Shown here piece after piece: positions 1 through 5,079 of a stretch of 5,079 bases of DNA; the first letter of the stretch is position 1, and every line of letters begins with the position of its first letter. The stretch is from contig DASSPI010000189.1 in the NCBI GenBank assembly GCA_035699705.1, forward strand, positions 1-5,079, given 5' to 3'. The position numbers were made by a program, and so were the translations under genes. The stretch comes from CANKHA01 sp035699705. GTDB lineage: Bacteria; Pseudomonadota; Alphaproteobacteria; Rhizobiales; Xanthobacteraceae. The notes under the pieces are model-generated. The model was not told the origin of the DNA. It saw only the letters and a program-made list of their open reading frames with translations, and ran no database searches.

Positions 1-687
1 GAGTACATGGAGAAGCATTCGGTCGCGCGGCTGATCGGCGCGCCTCCTGGTTATGTCGGCTATGACGAAGGCGGCGCGCTCACCGAAGCGGTGCGGCGGC
101 GGCCCTATCAGGTTGTGCTGTTTGACGAGATCGAGAAGGCGCATCCCGACGTCTTCAATATTCTCCTGCAGGTGCTCGACGACGGCCGGCTCACCGATGG
201 CCACGGCAGAACCGTGGACTTCCGCAACACGCTGATCGTGATGACCTCCAATCTGGGGGCCGAGCATCTGGTGGCCCAGCCGGAAGGCGAGGACACCGAA
301 GCGGTGCGCGATCTGGTGATGGCGGAGGTGCGTGCGCGCTTCCGGCCCGAGTTCCTCAACCGCGTGGACGAGATCATCCTGTTCCACCGGCTCAAGCGCG
401 AGCACATGGGCCGCATCGTGGACATCCAGCTGGTGCGTCTCACCAAGTTGCTGGACGAGCGCAAGATCACCCTGCAGCTCGAGCCCGCGGCGCGCGATTG
501 GCTGGCGGAGAAGGGGTACGACCCGGCCTATGGCGCGCGTCCGCTCAAGCGCGTGATCCAGAAACACGTGCAGGATCCGCTTGCCGAGCTGATCCTCTCC
601 GGCCGCATCAAGGAAGGCGAGCGGGTGAAGATTTCCGCCGGCAAGAGCGGACTCACTTTCAATGGTGAGGTCGCGCAGGCGGCGTAA
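1..687 (+). CDS. clpB: ATP-dependent chaperone ClpB, C-terminal part (5' end outside window)
   Basis: ClpB is a cytoplasmic AAA+ hexamer that works with DnaK/DnaJ/GrpE to pull proteins out of aggregates. The reading frame is open from base 1, so the gene starts upstream. The 228 visible residues are the second half of nucleotide-binding domain 2 and the C-terminal domain. Counting from base 1, I see the aromatic pore loop GYVGY (residues 17-21), Walker B VVLFDEIEKAH (38-48, with the D42-E43 pair), sensor 1 in MTSN (81-84), the arginine finger in FLNRVDE (R121) and sensor 2 in YGARPLKR (R180). All key residues in this part are intact. Walker A, NBD1, the middle coiled coil and the N domain lie outside the window. 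An M at base 7 is internal, not a start. The closest alternative is ClpA/ClpC, but the sequence, including IGAPPGYVGYDEGG and LDDGRLTDGHGRTVDF, fits ClpB best. A heat-shock promoter would lie upstream, out of view. The next gene starts 167 bases downstream, so read-through is possible but not evident. Confidence 0.96.
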   Translation, partial: EYMEKHSVARLIGAPPGYVGYDEGGALTEAVRRRPYQVVLFDEIEKAHPDVFNILLQVLDDGRLTDGHGRTVDFRNTLIVMTSNLGAEHLVAQPEGEDTEAVRDLVMAEVRARFRPEFLNRVDEIILFHRLKREHMGRIVDIQLVRLTKLLDERKITLQLEPAARDWLAEKGYDPAYGARPLKRVIQKHVQDPLAELILSGRIKEGERVKISAGKSGLTFNGEVAQAA

Positions 688-696
688 CGCACCGGG

Positions 697-724
697 GCAG
701 CGCAGGTTAGGCGGCCTGCGCTGC
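697..724 (+). terminator. GC-rich hairpin after clpB, possible terminator lacking a T-tract
   Basis: A perfect 10-bp inverted repeat (697-706 GCAGCGCAGG, 715-724 CCTGCGCTGC) with an 8-base loop begins 9 bases after the clpB stop codon. Its position and strength suggest a 3'-end or termination element. It is not followed by a T-run (the next bases are ACCACCCTG), so it is not a canonical intrinsic terminator. It could act with Rho or simply protect the mRNA 3' end. Confidence 0.45.
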
Positions 725-843
725 ACCACCCTGCAGCAGCGACATGACGGCGCGGGGGCTTGCTCCCTTCGTTTGGCAGTGGCATGGCCTGACGCTCTTG
801 GGGCATTATGGCTGCAGGCTCGCCCGATCAGGGTCAGATTTCC

Positions 844-850
844 AGGGAGG
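844..850 (+). promoter_or_regulatory. Ribosome binding site AGGGAGG that decides the start at 855
   Basis: AGGGAGG ends 4 bases before the ATG at 855 and is the only strong Shine-Dalgarno sequence in the region. The same frame is open from an ATG at 744, but that start has no comparable site and would put 37 extra residues in front of a clear signal peptide. This supports 855 as the start. Confidence 0.75.
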
Positions 851-854
851 AAAC

Positions 855-1937
855 ATGCCGAACAGAACGACCAATCTAGTCGCCATTCTCGCCGCGGGCG
901 CTCTCGCGGCCGCGACGCTTCCCGCGACGGCGCAGACGCCCGAGCAATTCTTCAAAGGCAAAACCATCACCTTTTATGTCGGCCTCTCGCCCGGCGGCGG
1001 TTACGATCTCAACGCCCGGCTGGTGGCAAAACATTTCGGCAAATACGTCCCCGGCAATCCAAACGTCATCGTGAAGAACATGCCCGGCGGTGGCGGCATC
1101 GTGATGACCAATTACGTCGCCAATGTCGCCGATCCGGATGGCCTGCATATCGGCGCGCCGCAACGCGGCATTCCGTTCGAGCCGCTGCTCGGCGACGCGT
1201 CGCATGCCAAATACGATCCGCTCAAGCTGCAATGGATCGGCAGCGCCAATGCCGACACCAGCGTGGCGGTCGTTACCAAACGCGCCGGCGTGAAGACCTG
1301 GCAGGATTTGAGGAACAAGGAGGTCATCGTCGCGGGCACCGGTGTCGGCACCGAGAGCGTGACCGTGCCTTACATCCTGCGCAACATTCTCGGCTTCAAA
1401 TACAAGGTGATCGCCGGCTATCCGGGCGGCAGCGAGATGAACCTCGCCATGCAGCGCGGCGAAGTGGACGGCCGCGGCACCTTCTCCTGGACCAGCCTGA
1501 AGCCGCATAAGAAAGACTGGATCGATTCCGGCGACATTATCGTCCTCTACCAGCAGGGCTTGCGAAAGCATCCCGACATTCCCGACGTGCCGCTCGTCAC
1601 CGACCTCGCGGAAAACGAAACGCAGCGGCAAGTGCTGGCGCTGCAATTCACCGCCTTCGAGCTGGGGCGGCCCTATTTCGTGCACGAAGCCGTACCGGCC
1701 GATCGCGTGCAGGCGCTGCGCCGCGCTTTCGACGCCACCATGAAGGACAAGGATCTCCTCGCCGACGCCGAAAAACAGGGACTTGAAGCCAATCCCGCCA
1801 CCGGCGAGGAGATGCAGGAGATGCTGAAGAAGGTCTATGCCACGCCGAAGGACGTGATCAACCGGCTGGCCGAAGCCACCAAGGATACGCCGGACCTGAA
1901 GGTGCTCAACGCGCCGAAGAAGGAAGAGAAGAAATAG
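855..1937 (+). CDS. Periplasmic solute-binding protein, TctC/Bug family (tripartite tricarboxylate transporter receptor-like)
   Basis: This 360-residue protein is predicted to capture a small organic acid in the periplasm for a tripartite tricarboxylate (TTT) transporter; the ligand cannot be read from sequence. Residues 1-26 form a Sec signal peptide: short N-region with R4, hydrophobic stretch from L8 to about A20, and an ATA cleavage motif before Q27. The mature part shows the family hallmarks in order: FKGKTITFYVGLSPGGGYD (33-51, ligand loop PGGGYD), NVIVKNMPGGGGIV (70-83, matching the family's 'VENRPGAGG' block), ADPDGLHIG (92-100, matching 'PDGYTLL'), the second ligand loop GTGVGTES (161-168), and AMQRGEVDG (198-206). 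It is longer than many Bug proteins (about 320-330 residues) and ends in a lysine/glutamate-rich tail APKKEEKK. The usual VPYKG motif after loop two appears as IAGYPGG, so the binding site may be divergent. No TctA or TctB membrane gene lies nearby, so it is an orphan receptor in this window, a common arrangement for the family. It probably has its own transcript: a hairpin lies upstream and a strong terminator follows. Family assignment is firm; ligand and role are unknown. Confidence 0.86.
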   Translation: MPNRTTNLVAILAAGALAAATLPATAQTPEQFFKGKTITFYVGLSPGGGYDLNARLVAKHFGKYVPGNPNVIVKNMPGGGGIVMTNYVANVADPDGLHIGAPQRGIPFEPLLGDASHAKYDPLKLQWIGSANADTSVAVVTKRAGVKTWQDLRNKEVIVAGTGVGTESVTVPYILRNILGFKYKVIAGYPGGSEMNLAMQRGEVDGRGTFSWTSLKPHKKDWIDSGDIIVLYQQGLRKHPDIPDVPLVTDLAENETQRQVLALQFTAFELGRPYFVHEAVPADRVQALRRAFDATMKDKDLLADAEKQGLEANPATGEEMQEMLKKVYATPKDVINRLAEATKDTPDLKVLNAPKKEEKK

Positions 1938-1956
1938 TCGGCGCCTTCTGAAGAGC

Positions 1957-1986
1957 AAATGGCCCGCTTCGGCGGGCCATTTTTTT
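1957..1986 (+). terminator. Intrinsic terminator with cTTCGg tetraloop, shared by convergent genes
   Basis: An 11-bp perfect stem (1957-1967 AAATGGCCCGC, 1972-1982 GCGGGCCATTT) closes a TTCG loop with a C-G closing pair, an exceptionally stable RNA tetraloop. The stem runs into six T's (1981-1986). It lies 19 bases after the TctC-like stop codon and so terminates that gene. On the minus strand the same stem ends in TTTGCTCTT, a weaker tail, and sits 19 bases past the stop of the convergent M23 gene, so it may work in both directions, though less well for that gene. Confidence 0.93.
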
Positions 1987-2001
1987 ATTGGTTGTGTGAG
2001 A

Positions 2002-4020
2002 CTAGCGGCGGTCGGACTGTCCGCTCGAAGCCAAGCGGGCGGCCGGCCGCGTCATCATCGTGTCCAGCCGCTCGCGCTCCTGATCGAAATCTGCCAGCAC
2101 CGGGCCTTCCAGCACGCGGCCGCGCGGCAGGCGGATGCGCATCGGATCGACGAAGCGGCCGTTGACCATGATCTCGTAATGCACATGCGCTCCGGTGGAG
2201 AGGCCGGTGGAGCCGACGAAGCCGATCACCTGACCTTGCCGCACCCGCACGCCGGGATCGATGCCGCGGGCAAAGGCGGTCATGTGGCCATAGGCGGTCT
2301 CGTAGCCGTTGGTGTGGCGTATGCGGATATATTTGCCGTAGCCGGATTCCCAGCCGACCTTGTCCACGGTGCCGTTGCCGGAAGCGTAGATCGGGGTGCC
2401 GGTCGGCGCCGACCAGTCCACCCCGGTATGCATCTTGGTGGCGCCGAGGATGGGATGGCGGCGGAAGCCGAAGCCGGAACGCATGATGCCGGTGCCGACC
2501 GGTTTGCGGACCAGGAATTTCTTCGCGCTCTTGCCGGCCTCGTCGTAGTAGTCGACCACGCCGTCGTCGGGGGTCTGGAAGCGGTAGTATTTCTTCACCT
2601 CGCCGCTGATCGTGAGCGAGGCGAACATCACGTCGGCCCTGCCTTCGGCGCCGTGCGTCTCTTCCTCGCCCGCGAACAACACCTCGAAGGAATCGCCGGG
2701 CTGCACCTTGCGCTGGAAATCGACGTCATAGGAGTAAAGCCGGATCAGGTCCTCGATCACGGGGCGCGGCAGCTGATTGCGCAAGGCGGTCTCATAGAGG
2801 CTCTGATAGAGCCGCACGCCGGTGGCGTCCTCTTCCTCATCCGCCACTTCGGCGACCTCGGTGCTGCCGAGATTGCGGGCGTCGACGGCGACGTATTTGC
2901 CGATATCGGAGAGTGCGACGATCGACTCGATCGCGTTGTCATTGCCGATGATCACGCGGATCGGCTGCAGCCGCGAGCCGCCCGCCGTGGCGGCGAGCAG
3001 CACGCGCAATTTCACCCCTTCCTTCAGTGCGCTGCCGCGTGCCCCCAGCGCCTTGGCGATAGCCTTGATTTCCTCGGGCGTGGCGCCGACTTCCTGCAGC
3101 ACCGTATTGAGCGTGTCGCCTTTCTTTGCCGTGATGGCCCGCTCGTTCCAGTTATTGCCGCCGGTGGTCTGCTTCGCGGTTTTTGGCAGGAAGGTGATGT
3201 TCTCCGGCACGATCCGCGCTTCAAAGCCGGCATACGGATCGGCGATATTGCCTTCAGTCGCGTAAGCCAGCTTGAAGGGCACCGCGCCGATCTCCGCCGG
3301 TCCGGCTGAGGCTGTCCGGGTCGGACCGCCGGTCCAGTTTGCGGCCTCGCGCACGCGCTGCAGGACCTCATCCATTGGCGCCGCGACATTGATCTTGGCG
3401 CGCGGCAGGATCGACGCCAGATCGCGGGTGACGAAGGAAACTTCCGCGTCGGGCTCGGCCGCTGCGCTCTCCGCCGTCGGTGTCGCCGGCGCACCGAATT
3501 CCGCCAGCATCTTTTGCGGATTGAACGGCGGCACGTCGGCGGAAACCTCGGTCAGCGTGAGCGAGAGATTTCCGGCGACCCGCACGAAAGGCCGCACGCG
3601 CACGACTTCGCGGTTGCCCACCTGGGTGGTGGTGGAGACGCGAATGATCTGGCGCACCACGTTCGGCTCCAGCACCGCGGGAAGCTTGTCGCTCTTGCGC
3701 ACGCCAAGCCGGTCGCTGATGGTGCCGACCGCGCCGCGCAGCGCCGTCTCGACGCGCTCCGGCACCGTGGCGAAATTTGTTTCGCCATCGAGCGACGCGA
3801 AAACGGCGCCGCCCATGAGAGCTGCGCCGCAAAATCCGGTCAGAATAGTCCCGGAGAGCCAGTGCACCGACACGCGGCGGCGATCCACCAGGCCGCTCGT
3901 CTCGCCGTCCACCGAAAGCGGAGGTTCGTGGCCCAGATCGATCGGATCAGGCTCGGCCGAGAAACGCTGCGCACCGCGGAGTTTGCCGTGATCCAAACCG
4001 CCGTCCCCCCTGCGTTGCAC
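2002..4020 (-). CDS. Membrane-anchored periplasmic M23 (LytM-type) zinc metallopeptidase, likely peptidoglycan DD-endopeptidase
   Basis: The predicted role is cleavage of peptide cross-links in peptidoglycan during growth or division. Numbering is from the GTG at 4020 (672 residues). Residues 1-50 are a charged cytoplasmic segment; about 52-76 (VHWLSG...AVFASL) is one transmembrane helix, with the rest predicted in the periplasm. Residues 296-325 (ITAKKGDTLNTVL onward) are a LysM/OapA-like module with the GDTL signature. Residues 401-450 (GVRLYQSLYETAL ... VQPGDSFEVLF) match the second N-terminal domain seen in Csd3/MepM-type enzymes. The M23 catalytic domain spans about 512-625: zinc ligands H531 and D535 (HTGVD), H579 (YGHM), and H612/H614 (AHVHYE). 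All are present, so it should be active rather than a degenerate EnvC/NlpD-type activator. The long N-terminal part (about 85-295) is not recognised; it includes an Ala/Pro-rich stretch at 177-191. Domain order recalls the M23 enzymes that rhizobia need for cell-wall growth (for example RgsM of Sinorhizobium), but orthology is an inference. The true start is uncertain: a TTG at 3996 has the better ribosome binding site. The gene converges on the TctC-like gene and diverges from the rRNA operon, so it is probably monocistronic here. I found no convincing promoter for it. Confidence 0.93.
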   Translation of the reverse strand: MQRRGDGGLDHGKLRGAQRFSAEPDPIDLGHEPPLSVDGETSGLVDRRRVSVHWLSGTILTGFCGAALMGGAVFASLDGETNFATVPERVETALRGAVGTISDRLGVRKSDKLPAVLEPNVVRQIIRVSTTTQVGNREVVRVRPFVRVAGNLSLTLTEVSADVPPFNPQKMLAEFGAPATPTAESAAAEPDAEVSFVTRDLASILPRAKINVAAPMDEVLQRVREAANWTGGPTRTASAGPAEIGAVPFKLAYATEGNIADPYAGFEARIVPENITFLPKTAKQTTGGNNWNERAITAKKGDTLNTVLQEVGATPEEIKAIAKALGARGSALKEGVKLRVLLAATAGGSRLQPIRVIIGNDNAIESIVALSDIGKYVAVDARNLGSTEVAEVADEEEDATGVRLYQSLYETALRNQLPRPVIEDLIRLYSYDVDFQRKVQPGDSFEVLFAGEEETHGAEGRADVMFASLTISGEVKKYYRFQTPDDGVVDYYDEAGKSAKKFLVRKPVGTGIMRSGFGFRRHPILGATKMHTGVDWSAPTGTPIYASGNGTVDKVGWESGYGKYIRIRHTNGYETAYGHMTAFARGIDPGVRVRQGQVIGFVGSTGLSTGAHVHYEIMVNGRFVDPMRIRLPRGRVLEGPVLADFDQERERLDTMMTRPAARLASSGQSDRR
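4004..4011 (-). promoter_or_regulatory. Possible ribosome binding site favouring a TTG start at 3996 for the M23 gene
   Basis: On the minus strand AGGGGGGA is followed by a 7-base gap and then TTG (3996-3994), in frame with the M23 protein at its ninth residue. The longest-frame start, GTG at 4020, has only GCGGAATCC upstream, a poor Shine-Dalgarno match. No ATG occurs in frame between the upstream stop (at 4093-4095) and the transmembrane segment. Both starts leave the domains unchanged; the choice alters only eight residues. Confidence 0.45.
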
Positions 4021-4299
4021 GTGATGGATTCCGCAGCCCTGCGAACCTGCCGGAAATCCCTCGCCGAACGATGGCGCGGCGCCCCGGATCCGTCAATCGC
4101 CGGCCGAAGCTGATTTCCAGGGTGTTTACAAGCCGGAGAACCCCCGAAGCGTTTATCCTTGCCGCCAGAACGGCTGAGGAATGTGGCGTCACTGCGGCGC
4201 GCCGGCCTTTCGCGGCCTTACCTCTTGTGCCTCGCAAAAAGCCAATTAAATACTGCGTTGCCGGCGCGACGCCGGTGCGCGATTCCAGACTCTCCAGTG
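4021..4299. other. Divergent intergenic region upstream of the M23 gene and rRNA promoter, no gene seen
   Basis: Open frames cross this stretch on both strands, but none has a good ribosome binding site or recognisable protein. An AT-rich island at 4234-4253 (GCAAAAAGCCAATTAAATAC) stands out in the GC-rich surroundings; it lies about 85-100 bases upstream of the predicted rRNA start site and could belong to either divergent promoter. A 6-bp hairpin (4261-4266 CCGGCG, 4270-4275 CGCCGG) follows it, with no T-run on either side. I could not identify a -35/-10 pair for the M23 gene here. Confidence 0.5.
4281..4292. promoter_or_regulatory. Tandem GANTC sites (CcrM methylation targets) just upstream of the rRNA promoter
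   Basis: GATTC (4281-4285) and GACTC (4288-4292) are separated by two bases and end 7 bases before the -35 box. GANTC is the target of the cell-cycle DNA methyltransferase CcrM in most alphaproteobacteria, and GcrA acts at methylated sites near promoters in Caulobacter. The sites are visible; any regulatory role is inference, since such 5-mers also occur by chance elsewhere in this window. Confidence 0.3.
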
Positions 4300-4329
4300 T
4301 TGACAACCGCGCTCGGCTGACCCTATATA
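4300..4329 (+). promoter_or_regulatory. Sigma70-type promoter of the rRNA operon
   Basis: A consensus -35 box TTGACA (4300-4305) is followed by a 17-base spacer to CTATAT (4323-4328), or an 18-base spacer to TATATA (4324-4329). This is the best promoter match in the window, points at 16S, and predicts a transcription start near 4335-4337. That leaves a leader of about 370 bases. No clearly AT-rich UP element sits directly upstream (4276-4296 is mixed sequence). Further rRNA promoters cannot be excluded, but I saw none as good. Confidence 0.78.
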
Positions 4330-4459
4330 TCAACTCTTCGGCGCGCTGACGCACATCGGCGCGATGGCGCGCCTCTGAAGATCCACACGACTTCTCGGTG
4401 GGAAAGGCATCCGGCCTTGTCGGATGTCGTGCTTCGACGGCTCTCCGGTTTCCGGGGAG

Positions 4460-4490
4460 GGGACTTTCATCGGTCCCGGGCTGTTTGAAA
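4460..4490 (+). promoter_or_regulatory. boxB/boxA-like rRNA antitermination element
   Basis: A 5-bp hairpin (4460-4464 GGGAC, 4473-4477 GTCCC, 8-base loop) is followed at 4479-4490 by GGCTGTTTGAAA, which matches 8 of 12 positions of the E. coli rRNA boxA TGCTCTTTAACA and keeps the central GCT-TTT core. Hairpin then boxA is the order seen in E. coli rRNA leaders, where NusB/NusE bind boxA so that RNA polymerase resists Rho on untranslated rRNA. The assignment rests on position and partial sequence match. Confidence 0.5.
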
Positions 4491-4607
4491 TGTAAATCAG
4501 AAGAAAGAGAAACGTGGACGGCGGAGTCCCTGCGGGCCGCTTCCTCGACGGGAGAAATCCTGCTCGAAGAGCGGTCGGATAAGAGACTTCGGCGGTACAC
4601 GTTTTAG

Positions 4608-4683
4608 GTCAACACCCTTGACTGTTTTCGGAGCGCAAGCTTCGCGAATATTCAGAGGTGGGACCTCGTCAAAACGTTGTGAC
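4608..4683 (+). other. Small inverted repeats just upstream of 16S, probable processing region
   Basis: Three perfect short inverted repeats lie in the last 100 bases before mature 16S: GTCAA/TTGAC (4608-4612/4618-4622, loop CACCC), GAGGT/ACCTC (4655-4659/4663-4667, loop GGG) and GTCA/TGAC (4668-4671/4680-4683). In rRNA operons this region also pairs with sequence after the 16S 3' end to form the RNase III stem; that partner lies outside the window. Individual hairpins are short and may be secondary to the long-range stem. Confidence 0.35.
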
Positions 4684-4703
4684 TTGCCGAGATCAATCTC
4701 ATC

Positions 4704-5079
<376 letters not shown>

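Larger units (their letters stand above)
4336..4703 (+). other. Leader of the 16S rRNA precursor, highly structured, no protein gene
   Basis: This is the predicted transcribed spacer between the rRNA promoter and mature 16S; it is removed during processing. It contains a series of hairpins: 4407-4413/4421-4427 (7 bp, one G-T pair), 4441-4448/4452-4459 (8 bp, TTT loop, one G-T pair), 4460-4464/4473-4477 (5 bp) and 4562-4565/4569-4572 (4 bp). A boxA-like element follows the third hairpin. The purine-rich block from 4500 to about 4528 (GAAGAAAGAGAAACGTGG and on) is, from memory, similar to leaders of other rhizobial rRNA operons. Open frames here have no ribosome binding site and are not credible genes. 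The exact 5' end depends on the promoter call. Confidence 0.68.

Noticed and set aside
780..796. Sigma54-like motif TGGCATG ... GCT upstream of the TctC-like gene
   Set aside because: The GG-to-GC spacing is one base too long for a sigma54 promoter and the TT before GC is missing.
780..809. Weak sigma70-like pair TGGCAT - 18 bases - CATTAT upstream of 855
   Set aside because: The -10 is passable but the -35 matches TTGACA poorly; not strong enough to call, though it is the best candidate in the gap.
744..854. Upstream extension of the TctC-like protein to an ATG at 744
   Set aside because: There is no Shine-Dalgarno sequence at 744, and the extension would bury a textbook signal peptide that starts at 855 with AGGGAGG in front.
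876..1958. Long open frame antisense to the TctC-like gene (360 codons, minus)
   Set aside because: It mirrors the real gene, is an artefact of GC-rich third codon positions, has a low-complexity His/Arg/Leu-rich product, and its 5' end lies in the terminator.
1996..3309. Long open frame antisense to the M23 gene (437 codons, plus)
   Set aside because: The product is rich in Ala/His/Gly/Asp with no domain, it starts in the terminator tail with no ribosome binding site, and the minus-strand protein has an intact M23 domain.
3947..4600. Open frame on the minus strand across the divergent region (217 codons)
   Set aside because: It overlaps the rRNA promoter and leader and the M23 start, the composition is Arg/Ser-rich, and no domain is seen.
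4398..4607. Small open frame in the rRNA leader (69 codons, plus)
   Set aside because: It lies wholly within the predicted rRNA leader over the hairpins and boxA-like element, has no ribosome binding site, and its product resembles no protein I know.
4618..4654. TTGACT at 4618 as a second rRNA promoter
   Set aside because: There is no -10 at 16-18 bases; the nearest AT-rich hexamer (TATTCA at 4649) is 25 bases away, and TTGAC is better explained as one arm of a small inverted repeat.

Overview
The window looks like ordinary core chromosome of a GC-rich alphaproteobacterium. The 5' part of a 16S rRNA gene at the right end has the shortened V1 hairpin and V2 features of Hyphomicrobiales. From memory it resembles the Bradyrhizobium/Rhodoplanes/Pseudolabrys neighbourhood (Nitrobacteraceae/Xanthobacteraceae), but genus cannot be fixed without a search. 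Codon use is uniformly GC-rich in all three protein genes. I see no insertion sequence, phage gene, CRISPR array, tRNA or other sign of recent transfer.

Layout, left to right. (1) 1-687, plus: the C-terminal 228 codons of the disaggregase ClpB, cut by the window start, followed by a GC-rich hairpin. (2) 855-1937, plus: a secreted periplasmic solute-binding protein of the TctC/Bug family with a good ribosome binding site and signal peptide, closed by a strong intrinsic terminator with a cTTCGg loop. (3) 2002-4020, minus: a membrane-anchored periplasmic M23 (LytM-type) zinc endopeptidase with all catalytic residues present. It converges on the TctC gene and shares the short 64-base gap that holds the terminator. 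(4) 4021-4703: a 683-base divergent region with no convincing gene. It carries a sigma70-type promoter (TTGACA ... CTATAT/TATATA, 4300-4329) pointing at the rRNA operon and a roughly 370-base structured leader with a boxB/boxA-like antitermination element. (5) 4704-5079, plus: the first 376 bases of 16S rRNA, running off the window.

The genes do not form one pathway. ClpB is protein quality control, the TctC-like protein is substrate capture in the periplasm (no membrane partners lie beside it here), the M23 enzyme is cell-wall remodelling, and the rRNA operon is ribosome synthesis. No new biological system is evident. The points most worth checking are the orphan and somewhat divergent TctC-like protein, the start codon of the M23 gene, the structured rRNA leader, and a tandem pair of GANTC sites just upstream of the rRNA promoter.
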